DNA of 37,138 nucleotides from a virus, in the IMG/VR virus record IMGVR_UViG_3300050175_000026, positions 1-37,138 of that record. One strand, 5' to 3'. Both the position numbers and the translations under genes were made by a program. This document shows positions 7,684 to 14,260 of this stretch, in pieces (position 1 is the first letter of the stretch; the number at the start of each line of letters is the position of its first letter). The notes below the pieces were generated by a model that saw only the letters and a program-made list of their open reading frames with translations, had not been told where the DNA came from and ran no database searches.

Positions 7684-8567
7684 GGGATCATCAGCCTTGC
7701 TGGATCAACCTCGTCCTCTTCCTCGATCTGGCTGCCGTACATACCCTCAAGCCGATCCACCATTGTGCGAAGGGTTTCCTCGTCCACCTTCAGATCCGGT
7801 TTCTTGTTAGCGAGATCACGTGCCAGGCCGCCGCTTCCCTTCCAGTAGAGCCCCGAATGTTGGCAGGCCGTCTCCAGTTGCCTCATGAACTCCCGCACGT
7901 CGCCGATCTTGGCATTCTTCCTCGACCACTCGATTTCGCCAGTCTCGGGGGACATGATCGACAAATGAAGCCCCACAGAGGCCTGCGGGGCCTCGTGACG
8001 CGCCGTTCCGCGTTCCACGGCACCGCGAAGCCCGGGGTCCCGTCCGGCCGCCTGTGAGGCTTCCTGAGCGCTCTGGGCGTCGTCGTCTTCCTCGCTGGAG
8101 ATCCCCAGCAGGGCAGAGACGGAATAGCGCCTGGCGTAGGTCATGGCCGAGCCGAAAGCCTGAGGCTGGTCCACCTTGGCCTTGACGGGATAGACGGAGC
8201 GGAACCACTGGCCTGAGCTGTGCGTGAGCATGGTCACCAGCTCAACCTGCCCGGCGAACTCCTGGCACAGGTGCGTGATCGCCAGGCCGTTGTCGGCCAG
8301 GGGCTTGCGGACGGCTTTGTAGACCGATTCCAGGTCGGCATATTTGTAGCTACGGCCGGAGAACTCAACCGGCACATTCTTGACGGGCGTCTTGAAGTCC
8401 GCCTGTGCCTTGGCCAGCGCGCCGGCGATCTCGTTGATCTCCGTGCTGCAGGTCGACATGCGAGACAGGCTCAGAATGTCGGCGAGCTGTTTGCGGAAAT
8501 AGCGCAGCGTGGCGTCGTCCGCAGCAGCGGCGAAGTCCCTGGCGCTCATGTTCGGATCGTCGCTCAT
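7680..8567 (-). CDS. erf: ERF family single-strand annealing protein
   Basis: A 295-residue protein. Residues 73-95 (YKYADLESVYKAVRKPL, then ADNGLAI) and 136-157 (QAFGSAMTYARRYSVSALLG), followed by an acidic EEDDDA, are diagnostic of the ERF superfamily. These are ring-forming recombinases that anneal complementary single-stranded DNA, as in P22, for genome circularisation and recombination. The C-terminal 130 residues are variable and end acidic, as in the family. The ATG overlaps the upstream stop (ATGA), and ATGAGGA precedes it. No partner exonuclease or SSB is recognised nearby. Confidence 0.9.
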   Translation of the reverse strand: MSDDPNMSARDFAAAADDATLRYFRKQLADILSLSRMSTCSTEINEIAGALAKAQADFKTPVKNVPVEFSGRSYKYADLESVYKAVRKPLADNGLAITHLCQEFAGQVELVTMLTHSSGQWFRSVYPVKAKVDQPQAFGSAMTYARRYSVSALLGISSEEDDDAQSAQEASQAAGRDPGLRGAVERGTARHEAPQASVGLHLSIMSPETGEIEWSRKNAKIGDVREFMRQLETACQHSGLYWKGSGGLARDLANKKPDLKVDEETLRTMVDRLEGMYGSQIEEEDEVDPARLMIP

Positions 8568-8923
8568 TCCTCATCCCTCTCCGCAGCGTCAATAGCTGCC
8601 TGTGCTGCATTCAGAGCTTCGTCGCTTGGTATGCAGACTTGGTTCCAAACGCGCGGGCTGCCTATCCTTCCGCTCGGCGGCAGGTTGCCTTCCATGAGGC
8701 CTTTCAGGGCGGCCAGGAGATCAGGAGCTGCTGCAATCAGACGCGCGTTGGCCAAAGTTTCTGGGAGCCCTGGGTGCCAATTCCAGTGCCTTTGATGAAA
8801 ACCTGCGCGATGGACGATGGTTGTGTCCAATTCTTCCGCCGCGTCGACAGAAGGCCATCCAGTGAATTCGCCGCCCGTGTCATCAATACTGAAGCGCCAA
8901 GGCCCTGGTGTGTGCTTACTCAT
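8564..8923 (-). CDS. HTPGPW-type phage protein, copy 1
   Basis: A 119-residue protein. It has the N-terminal HTPGPW motif (residues 4-9) and the central NARLIAAAPDLLAALKGL helix typical of a very widespread but uncharacterised phage family. GGGAGAGACGA precedes the ATG. The neighbour upstream (8916-9185) is a shorter relative, so this is a tandem paralogous pair. The C-terminal part ends in an Ala/Glu helix. Confidence 0.75.
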   Translation of the reverse strand: MSKHTPGPWRFSIDDTGGEFTGWPSVDAAEELDTTIVHRAGFHQRHWNWHPGLPETLANARLIAAAPDLLAALKGLMEGNLPPSGRIGSPRVWNQVCIPSDEALNAAQAAIDAAERDEE

Positions 8924-9185
8924 TCGTCTCTCCCTTGGCAGCAGCTATCGCGGCGCAGACAATCTTCCATGCGTGCTCGGGGATCTGGCCTGCGTCGTTC
9001 TCCAGGTTCTCCAGCGCCTCCAGTAAAGCAGGGGCCGCGGCTATTAGGCGGGCGTTGGCGCGAAATTCCTGATCAATTTCATCACGGTCCACATTCTCAT
9101 TCCACTGCGGACTCATCAGGAAGTTCTCGGTAATCTGGATTGTCGAGCCCTTGGCCGTCCAAGGCCCTGGCGTATGCTCAGCCAT
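8916..9185 (-). CDS. HTPGPW-type phage protein, copy 2
   Basis: An 89-residue paralogue of the downstream gene. It shares HTPGPW near the start and NARLIAAAPALLEALENL. GGAGGGG upstream supports ATG 9185 over a longer frame. The two copies differ in the segment between the motifs and in the C-terminus, so the duplication is old or they were acquired separately. Function unknown. Confidence 0.72.
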   Translation of the reverse strand: MAEHTPGPWTAKGSTIQITENFLMSPQWNENVDRDEIDQEFRANARLIAAAPALLEALENLENDAGQIPEHAWKIVCAAIAAAKGETNE

Positions 9186-9339
9186 CCCATCCCCTCCATA
9201 CCCACGGCCTGCGCGTGCCTGCGCTAGCCTGTTCAATGTGCAGCGCCAGCACGTCAGCTTGCCAGCCCTTGTCGAGAAAGTTGTCTTGCTCAGGCTTCGG
9301 GCGGGAGGGCCAGAGCCAGCGGGTGAGTAGGGTGATCAT
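9178..9339 (-). CDS. Small basic Trp-rich protein (53 aa)
   Basis: GGAGG six bases before ATG 9339 decides the start within a longer open frame. The start overlaps the stop of the upstream gene (ATGA). The sequence MITLLTRWLWPSRPKPEQDN could be a short membrane-surface helix followed by a soluble tail. No family recognised. Confidence 0.6.
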   Translation of the reverse strand: MITLLTRWLWPSRPKPEQDNFLDKGWQADVLALHIEQASAGTRRPWVWRGWDG

Positions 9340-9596
9340 TCGGGCCTCCACATTGTGCCAAGAACAAACTGAATGGCGTGAATTTTGCAAAGCTGGGCTC
9401 CGTCCCTGGTCTCGTATTTTGCCCTGCGACTGCAGATTTCGATCCTTTCTCGATACCATTTAGGCCGCAAAGGTGCTTGGCAGTTTGGGCTTAGGATTAA
9501 CTTCAGCCCAACAAGATCTTCGTTTCCGTTTTCGATAGCCTGTTCAACAGATAGCCTATCCATTGTCGGCTGGTGACTGTGCGCTAGCTTGCTCAT
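9336..9596 (-). CDS. Hypothetical protein (86 aa)
   Basis: GGAGG eight bases before ATG 9596 sets the start. The product has an N-terminal helix (MDRLSVEQAIENGNEDLVGL) and a basic, Cys-containing C-terminal half. No domain is recognised. It overlaps both neighbours by four bases, which indicates translational coupling. Confidence 0.65.
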   Translation of the reverse strand: MSKLAHSHQPTMDRLSVEQAIENGNEDLVGLKLILSPNCQAPLRPKWYRERIEICSRRAKYETRDGAQLCKIHAIQFVLGTMWRPE

Positions 9597-9826
9597 TTCG
9601 AGGCCTCCAAAGGTTCCGTAACTCTCAGATACTCCGCCCGATCCAGCCCCGAGTGCCGCTGGCCCATGTGGGGCGGATCGGGCGCCAGATTGTTGACTTC
9701 CTGCAGTGCCCGAGAGGAGCAGCCGGTGAGCAGCACAATGATCGCCAGCGCAATCAGCGGTGCTGCAGCAATGCACAGAACGGCCTGTGCGAGTATGAGA
9801 AGCCAGGAGCGTTGTGTAGCTTTCAT
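9593..9826 (-). CDS. Predicted lipoprotein (77 aa)
   Basis: A classic lipoprotein signal: basic start (MKATQRSW), apolar helix (LLILAQAVLCIAAAPLIALA) and lipobox LTGC at about residue 35, followed by a short polar tail of about 40 residues. This is the architecture of Rz1-like outer spanins and of lipoproteins that exclude other phages. It sits in the early recombination operon rather than in the lysis cluster. That placement favours an early envelope role such as superinfection exclusion, but this is inference. Confidence 0.72.
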   Translation of the reverse strand: MKATQRSWLLILAQAVLCIAAAPLIALAIIVLLTGCSSRALQEVNNLAPDPPHMGQRHSGLDRAEYLRVTEPLEASK

Positions 9827-10032
9827 GACAGCGTGAGCCCCAGCTCGGCCATTTCTTTGTAGAACCGGCATGCGGCGTTCTTGGCTGCGCTTAGCGTCGC
9901 TGTCCAGCCTGCCTTGCCGTTCGGCGCTTTCCAGCGGAACAGGTGGTCTTTGCTGTCATACCAGACGATGAACCCGGTATCGCCTAGGCAGATCACGCCA
10001 GCTTCGCCCGTCTGTTTCCATTCGTGTGTCAC
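9823..10032 (-). CDS. Hypothetical protein (69 aa)
   Basis: The start is GTG 10032, overlapping the stop of a small upstream gene as GTGA; both neighbours are four-base coupled. The central part is beta-rich (EAGVICLGDTGFIVWYDSKD) and the C-terminal half is helical (LSAAKNAACRFYKEMAELG). No domain recognised. A longer open frame upstream is occupied by the 40-residue gene and is rejected. Confidence 0.6.
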   Translation of the reverse strand: MTHEWKQTGEAGVICLGDTGFIVWYDSKDHLFRWKAPNGKAGWTATLSAAKNAACRFYKEMAELGLTLS

Positions 10033-10151
10033 GGCAGCATCCCCATGAGTTGCGCGGACTTCTCCGATAGTTCCCACCACTCGCAGGCCAGCGCTATGCC
10101 GAAGAGCAACCTGGCAAGCAGCCACCAGCCGTAGGGCGTGCGCCAAATCAT
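10029..10151 (-). CDS. Small single-helix membrane protein (40 aa)
   Basis: The frame runs from ATG 10151 (MIWRTPYGWWLLARLLFGIA) to TGA 10029. One apolar Trp-rich helix is followed by an amphipathic tail (LACEWWELSEKSAQLMGMLP). It overlaps the upstream gene as ATGA and the downstream gene as GTGA. This is exactly the coupling pattern of the whole operon and is the main evidence that it is real. It lies one gene away from the predicted lipoprotein, so the two could act together at the envelope. Confidence 0.62.
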   Translation of the reverse strand: MIWRTPYGWWLLARLLFGIALACEWWELSEKSAQLMGMLP

Positions 10152-10387
10152 TTGAGCTTGTCCAGCTTGGCGAGGGCGATTGCCGCGCGTCCGTGAAGGA
10201 CTAAAGCCTCTTTGGAAAAGGTATAACTCTGCTCATGGATCACGGCTTCTCGGTGGGCTTTCCAGCAAAACGCCTGAAGCCGCTCTAGCTCTCCAGAAAT
10301 TTCCCGCAACTCCGGGCATATCTCATAGGCTGCCTGTAGGCGGGTGCGGCGCTCGTCGTACATGCGTTCAAGCTTGGGAGAGGTCAT
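10148..10387 (-). CDS. Hypothetical helical protein (79 aa)
   Basis: A wholly helical, charged protein (ERMYDERRTRLQAAYEICPE, REISGELERLQAFCWKAHRE). AGGAAAG upstream fits the ATG. It overlaps the following membrane microprotein gene (ATGA) and the preceding zinc-ribbon gene. No family recognised. Confidence 0.65.
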   Translation of the reverse strand: MTSPKLERMYDERRTRLQAAYEICPELREISGELERLQAFCWKAHREAVIHEQSYTFSKEALVLHGRAAIALAKLDKLK

Positions 10388-10770
10388 GGTTGCACTTTCC
10401 TCTGCTCGACAAAGTCAGGGTGAACTTGCAAAATGAAGTTCCGCAACGTCAGAATTTCCTTGTCGTTAGCGTCTTTGACAAAATGGTGGGCCACAGCAGG
10501 CCAGCCGCAATTGCGACAACGACCATGGCCATGAACCAACCCCCATTCGAATCCGCCCTTTCCAAAAAGGGCGCCGGCTAAATCAGGGTTAAGCTCTTCT
10601 CCGCATTTGACGCATGGCTGTGCATCAACGACTAGCTTGCCGTCCTCAGTGACGCCCTGTAGCTGGATAAATTGTGAGAAGTAGGTGTCGATGGCTTTGA
10701 CTAAATCAGCCGGTGTATCGTCAGAGACTGACATTACCGTCCGAAAATCCATTCGCTCAGCCGTATCCAT
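10384..10770 (-). CDS. Zinc-ribbon hypothetical protein (128 aa)
   Basis: The central CVKCGEELNPDL and later CRNCGWP provide two CxxC pairs about 35 residues apart, a zinc-ribbon layout. AAGGAG nine bases upstream supports ATG 10770; a GTG at 10773 is equally open. A C-terminal helix contains LRNFILQVHPDF. The stop overlaps the next start. Function not assigned. Confidence 0.65.
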   Translation of the reverse strand: MDTAERMDFRTVMSVSDDTPADLVKAIDTYFSQFIQLQGVTEDGKLVVDAQPCVKCGEELNPDLAGALFGKGGFEWGLVHGHGRCRNCGWPAVAHHFVKDANDKEILTLRNFILQVHPDFVEQRKVQP

Positions 10771-10958
10771 CACTCTTGCTCCTTGGCTAGATCGCGGAAG
10801 GCGCGGGCTAGAGCGTCTTGCTCAGCAGCGGATTGCTGCAACTGAGATGCCCAGCCTAAACGGCCATTTTCCCTGGCTCTGTCAGACATGCGATCAAGCG
10901 TTTCCTCGGCTTGCGCATGCCCCGCTGCCATGATCTCGCAGAACTCTTTCTTGGTCAT
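10770..10958 (-). CDS. Small helical protein (62 aa)
   Basis: The frame from ATG 10958 encodes MTKKEFCEIMAAGHAQAEET and a Gln/Ala-rich helix. The start overlaps the stop of the upstream 81-residue gene (ATGA). The frame is open upstream of 10958, but that part lies inside the neighbour. No domain recognised. Confidence 0.6.
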   Translation of the reverse strand: MTKKEFCEIMAAGHAQAEETLDRMSDRARENGRLGWASQLQQSAAEQDALARAFRDLAKEQE

Positions 10959-11200
10959 GCTTCCAGCCTCTCCATGAACTGCTGCCACTCTTCCCCGAGG
11001 GTGTAGAGGGCGTTGTCCAGATCGTAACCGGCCAGGATCTCCTCCCGCAGCCGCCTGAAGGCATGGCGCCGCGCATAGCGTTTGTCTCGCGCACTCTTGC
11101 CCAGGTTGTTGCGCCAGCGGAAGACCACTTCGTAGTCCTCGACGGCATGCACGATAAGCTGGCGCTCGGCGTCTGTGAGGTTGCGAACCTGGAGTTTCAT
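10955..11200 (-). CDS. Basic hypothetical protein (81 aa)
   Basis: An Arg/Leu-rich, mostly helical protein (DAERQLIVHAVEDYEVVFRW; RYARRHAFRRLREEILAGYD). It is preceded by a segment (CTGTCGCTGGTAGGAG) that also precedes the next gene upstream, so the start regions of the two are copies of each other. No family recognised. Confidence 0.65.
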   Translation of the reverse strand: MKLQVRNLTDAERQLIVHAVEDYEVVFRWRNNLGKSARDKRYARRHAFRRLREEILAGYDLDNALYTLGEEWQQFMERLEA

Positions 11201-11206
11201 TCCTGT

Positions 11207-11413
11207 CTATCTCCTACCAGCGACAGGCTCGAAGCTGTCACAATCGACAAGCCAAGTCGGGTCAAAGTTCAGGGGCCAGAAAAACCAACCGTTCTGGATT
11301 CCAACCTTGTGCCCCTTGACCTTCGCGTCCGTCTTTGCGCACGAGATATGGCAGTCTCCCGGAATGGTTCTTTTGTGCGCACAATCAAAGCAGTTTGGCT
11401 TCTTGCTCGTCAT
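11207..11413 (-). CDS. Small Cys-rich protein, first gene of the minus operon
   Basis: A 68-residue protein with a four-cysteine cluster (CFDCAHKRTIPGDCHISC, about residues 8-25) that probably binds zinc, then an aromatic segment (NGWFFWPLNFDPTWLVDC). GGTAGGAG before ATG 11413 decides the start. It is promoter-proximal to the leftward promoter at 11506-11534, with a leader of about 85 bases. Confidence 0.65.
   Translation of the reverse strand: MTSKKPNCFDCAHKRTIPGDCHISCAKTDAKVKGHKVGIQNGWFFWPLNFDPTWLVDCDSFEPVAGRR
11211..11226. repeat. 16-bp direct repeat carrying a ribosome site (copy A)
   Basis: CTCCTACCAGCGACAG here is identical to 11422-11437. Read on the minus strand each copy contains GGTAGGAG directly upstream of a start codon (11200 and 11413). 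Copy A also encodes the last residues of the upstream protein. Confidence 0.8.
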
Positions 11414-11421
11414 TCTCTTCT

Positions 11422-11437
11422 CTCCTACCAGCGACAG
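11422..11437. repeat. 16-bp direct repeat carrying a ribosome site (copy B)
   Basis: Identical to 11211-11226. It supplies the ribosome site of the first gene in the minus operon, start 11413. Confidence 0.8.
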
Positions 11438-11493
11438 CGACCCAGAAGGGGAGGACTTCAAGATCGCTGCCGCTGGCTCCTGTGGTTTCGCTC

Positions 11494-11522
11494 TTGACAA
11501 TGATACATATAATGCCCATACT
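11494..11522 (+). promoter_or_regulatory. Rightward sigma-70 promoter
   Basis: Consensus -35 TTGACA (11494-11499), 17-base spacer, and -10 CATACT (11517-11522, four of six matches). Transcription would begin near 11529 and reach the ribbon-helix-helix gene after about 36 bases. It overlaps the leftward promoter. Confidence 0.6.
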
Positions 11523-11534
11523 CTGGAGTGTCAA
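11506..11534 (-). promoter_or_regulatory. Leftward sigma-70 promoter of the ERF operon
   Basis: On the minus strand TTGACA (11534-11529) is followed after exactly 17 bases by TATATG (11511-11506). The two -35 boxes form an inverted repeat (TTGACA, 29 bases, TGTCAA), so both promoters occupy the same 41 bases and can hardly fire at once. Start is expected near 11499, feeding the minus operon. Confidence 0.55.
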
Positions 11535-11564
11535 CAGGAAATATCCACTTTATGGAGCATGGCC

Positions 11565-11729
11565 GTGGCCGAGCGCAAAACCTTTCACATATACCTGGAC
11601 GCCGAGGCGCTGGCGCTTCTGGAGCGTATCCAGGAATTGGCGCAGCGCGAGCGGCGGTCGGTCTCCAAGATGCTGCTGGTGGCGGCGGAGGTCGGGCTTA
11701 ATGAGATGGAAGGCCGGGATTTGCCATGA
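11565..11729 (+). CDS. Ribbon-helix-helix (Arc/CopG-like) regulator
   Basis: A protein of about 54 residues. It has a short strand (KTFHIYLD) followed by two helices (AEALALLERIQELAQRERR and SVSKMLLVAAEVGL), the complete ribbon-helix-helix fold, which dimerises and places the strand in the DNA groove. GGAG at 11554-11557 is seven bases from GTG 11565 but only one base from ATG 11559, so GTG is preferred. It is the first gene after the divergent promoters at 11494-11534 and probably controls one or both of them. No other repressor-like gene lies at this switch. Confidence 0.72.
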   Translation: MAERKTFHIYLDAEALALLERIQELAQRERRSVSKMLLVAAEVGLNEMEGRDLP

Positions 11730-11981
11730 ATTCAGCTTGGGGCAGTCACACCAACAGGAACCTAAGAGGGTTCCCGACTGCGCCAGGATCGCGGCGGTGT
11801 TGAAAGCAGAAACACAGACGAAGGTTCGCCAGTCACCTGAAAAAGGCGAGAAATGACGGCGGTACGCAGCAGTGGGTCAACGGGGGTATCCGTCTCCCCG
11901 CCACACAGAGTAAGGCTTTGTCGGCCTATAGAGGATAGCCGGGGTAGCGTCCGGCCCGCGATTCACTAACAAGAGGAAGGC
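11730..11981 (+). other. Short gene-poor stretch with hairpins
   Basis: No convincing gene is seen in 252 bases. Very short frames occur (25 residues from 11726, 38 residues from 11853) without good codon character. GC-rich hairpins are present, for example GCCGG/CCGGC around 11938-11955 and CGGGG/CCCCG around 11881-11900. It may be an untranslated leader for the gene at 11982. Confidence 0.4.
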
Positions 11982-12119
11982 ATGGAACCGTGTATGTCCC
12001 TAGCCCGCGCCCTGGAGATCCTCGGCCCCTTCCGCGCCGGCTTCACCAGGAACGGCAAGCTTTACCTGGACGGCAACACGGACGCCACGGAAGCCGAGAG
12101 CAACACAAGCCAGATTTGA
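11982..12119 (+). CDS. Small hypothetical protein (45 aa)
   Basis: AGAGGAAGG sits just before the ATG, the best ribosome site in this stretch. The protein (MEPCMSLARALEILGPFRAG ... FTRNGKLYLDG) is short, with a helix then a beta-like turn and a polar tail. It follows the hairpin-rich leader and precedes the next gene by nine bases. No family recognised. Confidence 0.55.
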   Translation: MEPCMSLARALEILGPFRAGFTRNGKLYLDGNTDATEAESNTSQI

Positions 12120-12128
12120 GGGGCTGAA

Positions 12129-12323
12129 ATGATAGCACCCAAGCGCAGCAAAATAGAGACCCGGCGGCTCGAATATCTAGCTGAGAGTTGCATTCTGGAG
12201 CGCCTCGAAATGGACCACGAAAGCGAGTCCAGGACAATGAGATACCGCCGGGCAGCACAGGCCCGAGCCCGAGCCAAGGCCCTAGTCAGCCACTGCCTCG
12301 ACAAGCCGGTGCTGGCCGACTAA
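12129..12323 (+). CDS. Basic helical protein (64 aa)
   Basis: GAGGGG precedes the ATG. It is strongly charged and helical (RSKIETRRLEYLAESCILER; MRYRRAAQARARAKALVSHC), as in small nucleic-acid-binding proteins. The stop overlaps the HNH start as TAATG, so the two are coupled. Function unknown. Confidence 0.6.
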   Translation: MIAPKRSKIETRRLEYLAESCILERLEMDHESESRTMRYRRAAQARARAKALVSHCLDKPVLAD

Positions 12324-12988
12324 TGCCCCGTATCCCCCGCCGCCCACCAAAGCCCCCATTCTGGGACGCCGAGCCCGGGATCTGCCGCGGCTGTGGCCAG
12401 GAGTTCATTACAAAGGCCAACCAGAGGCACAGAGGGCGCCGCTGGTGCGCGGATTGTGCTGCGGGGTGGAAGGTAGCCGGGCACGTCCTGCGGGCGCGCG
12501 CAGCCGTCTTTCAGCGCGATCTGGGCGTGTGCCACGATTGCGGGCTGGACTGTACCTCATATGAGGTAGCAGGCACCGCCATTTCAGAAACGTATAGGGT
12601 ACAGATCAACCGCGAGCGCGCCCTAGAATGGTGCGAGCAAGTGTTAGCCAAGTCCGCCTATTCCCGTCTGTATGCTATCGACCTCGGCGACTGGCACGTT
12701 GACCACGCCATGCCTCTGCACCTGATCGATCGCGACAAGCCGGACGCCTGGCGCGAGTGGACGCTACCCAACCTGCGGACTCGCTGCCCAGCCTGTCATG
12801 GCGAGAAGACGACGAAAGAAGCCAAGGCGCGCGGCAAGGTGCGCCGGATTGGCAAGAAAGTACAATTCGGCGGCGCGAATGATACCAAACGGCCAAAAAG
12901 TAAGATCCCCCAGCGTGCCAATCCGTGGCCAGCCAGGGGCGCGCGCAAGATTCAAAGCAGAGGATTCCAAAAGAGGGGCGGCCGGTGA
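12323..12988 (+). CDS. HNH endonuclease
   Basis: A 221-residue protein. An N-terminal zinc knuckle (C21xxC24 and C42xxC45) precedes a complete HNH core: CHDC (70-73), then WHVDHAMPL (about 124-132) with the catalytic His pair, then Asn150 and CPACHGEKTTKEA (155-167). The C-terminal 50 residues are basic and probably bind DNA. HNH enzymes of this size cut or nick DNA and occur as free-standing homing-type or packaging-related enzymes. This one lies far from the terminase, among early genes, coupled on both sides. Confidence 0.85.
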   Translation: MPRIPRRPPKPPFWDAEPGICRGCGQEFITKANQRHRGRRWCADCAAGWKVAGHVLRARAAVFQRDLGVCHDCGLDCTSYEVAGTAISETYRVQINRERALEWCEQVLAKSAYSRLYAIDLGDWHVDHAMPLHLIDRDKPDAWREWTLPNLRTRCPACHGEKTTKEAKARGKVRRIGKKVQFGGANDTKRPKSKIPQRANPWPARGARKIQSRGFQKRGGR

Positions 12989-13575
12989 AGGTTAGGATTA
13001 AATGTTCCTTCTGCGGGCACACTCCGATGAAGGAGCGGCGCGACGTTAACCGTGCAGCGCGAGAAGGCAAAAAGATTTATTGCGATATAGCGTGTGCCGG
13101 ATGGGCCAGGCGCGTCGCGCGGACAGAGGATGAGCTAAGGGAGAGAAAGCGACTTTACGACATGGAATATCGAGAGAAAAACAAAGAGTCTCGCAAAGAA
13201 CAGAAAAGGCTATGGCACGCCAAGACATACAATTCAGAATTGGCGGCCAAGCAACGAGCAAAACTGAAAAGAGAAAAGCCCGAGCAAGAACAGAAACGCA
13301 GAGATTACATGCAGTCTTCTAAATACAAGTCTGAGAAAAAGGCATATGATCGAATGTATAGGGCTAAGAGAGACTACGGAGATGAATGGGCTGACTGTGC
13401 CGTTTTATCTCTGGAGATTAGAGAAGAGTGTCTAAGCCAAGCTTCTGATTATGAAATCCGAGTACAGGCTGGGACACTGAACAAACAACTCAAGAGGAGA
13501 AGAGAATATGAAAAGCTTAACAGCAACAAACCTGAAATTGGCTCTCTGGGAGACCTTGAACAACCTCAAGGATAG
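12985..13575 (+). CDS. Basic zinc-finger protein, AT-rich gene
   Basis: A 196-residue protein that starts at GTG 12985 overlapping the HNH stop (GTGA). An N-terminal CSFC...YCDIAC motif (residues 7-38) forms a probable treble clef. Then comes a very basic, Tyr-rich helical region (YDMEYREKNKESRKEQKRLW, YDRMYRAKRDYGDEWADCAV) and the motif IRVQAGTLNKQLKRRREYEK that recurs in phage proteins found beside HNH genes. The 13140-13510 stretch is clearly more AT-rich than its surroundings and uses A/T-ending codons, suggesting recent transfer together with the HNH gene. Confidence 0.7.
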   Translation: MKVRIKCSFCGHTPMKERRDVNRAAREGKKIYCDIACAGWARRVARTEDELRERKRLYDMEYREKNKESRKEQKRLWHAKTYNSELAAKQRAKLKREKPEQEQKRRDYMQSSKYKSEKKAYDRMYRAKRDYGDEWADCAVLSLEIREECLSQASDYEIRVQAGTLNKQLKRRREYEKLNSNKPEIGSLGDLEQPQG

Positions 13576-13714
13576 CAAGTTGCAGCCCGCTGAGGGGGAC
13601 GCGATTGCTTCTCAGGCCCGTGAAATCCTGCGCACGGTCAACGTACAGCTCCGGGTTGCCGCGCAAGCAAAGCGCAACGTCACGACAGAGGTCATTGATT
13701 TTGTGGAAAAATAG
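13508..13714 (+). CDS. Hypothetical helical protein (68 aa)
   Basis: GAGGAGAAGAG precedes the ATG, which lies 68 bases inside the preceding gene in another frame. A helical protein (LALWETLNNLKDSKLQPAEG, DAIASQAREILRTVNVQLRV) of a type common in phage early regions. Its GC content returns to the phage average. Function unknown. Confidence 0.65.
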   Translation: MKSLTATNLKLALWETLNNLKDSKLQPAEGDAIASQAREILRTVNVQLRVAAQAKRNVTTEVIDFVEK

Positions 13715-13719
13715 GCGCG

Positions 13720-13755
13720 GCCAAAAAGAAAGACGCCCGCTAAGAGACGGGCGCA
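13720..13755 (-). terminator. Minus-strand intrinsic terminator
   Basis: The arms CGCCCG (13734-13739) and CGGGCG (13748-13753) form a hairpin. Read on the minus strand it is followed by TCTTTCTTTTT, a good U-tract; on the plus strand no U-tract follows. Genes on both sides are plus, so it would block antisense transcription. Plus-strand activity is possible but weaker. Confidence 0.5.
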
Positions 13756-13783
13756 AGGTGGTTTAGTCAATTGAGGTGAAGAC

Positions 13784-14260
13784 ATGAGCGTAAGGAATAA
13801 ACGCCTAGCCTGCAAGGGCAGGCCGTCGCTGTACACGCCAACCCAGGACGCTTTCATTCGCATGCACTACCCTACTCACAAGGACCGGCGCTGGATCGCC
13901 AACCAGATCGGGGTGCGGGTGTCACAGCTTGAATGCAGGGCCGCGCGGCTCGGGGTGACCCGGCCCAAGAAGGTGGGTGCCAAGGACGTGACGGGCGAGA
14001 AGCTGGAGAAGTTCAAGGCGGCCTTTCTTGGCGGTGCCACGAGCGGTGAGCTTGCCGCGTGGCTCGGCTGTTCAAAGGATACGGTGTGCAAGATCGCGCG
14101 CCGGCACGGGCTCAAGCGCGACACTGAGTATTTCCGCAAGGCTGCCAAGGCCGCGGCGGAGCGCAGGGCACAGGAGGGCGACACGCCCAGGTGCGACGAT
14201 CGCGAGATCTCCCGCATGTATGCCGGGCAGCGCTACGAGGATATGAGGCTGCGGTCATGA
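13784..14260 (+). CDS. Double helix-turn-helix DNA-binding protein, GcrA-N-like
   Basis: A 158-residue protein. Residues 16-60 (YTPTQDAFIRMHYPTHKDRR, WIANQIGVRVSQLECRAARL, then GVTR) form a homeodomain-type helix-turn-helix like the N-terminal domain of GcrA and related phage proteins. Residues 72-112 form a second one (FLGGATSGELAAWLGCSKDT, then VCKIARRHGLKR). The remainder is a basic helix. GAGGTGA precedes the ATG. It overlaps by four bases a gene encoding a GcrA-C-like zinc domain, so the two look like a split GcrA. It probably regulates transcription. Confidence 0.7.
   Translation: MSVRNKRLACKGRPSLYTPTQDAFIRMHYPTHKDRRWIANQIGVRVSQLECRAARLGVTRPKKVGAKDVTGEKLEKFKAAFLGGATSGELAAWLGCSKDTVCKIARRHGLKRDTEYFRKAAKAAAERRAQEGDTPRCDDREISRMYAGQRYEDMRLRS

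Noticed and set aside
11494-11513. TTGACA with TATAAT at 11508 as a single promoter
   Set aside because: The spacer would be only eight bases; the CATACT box at 17 bases is used instead.
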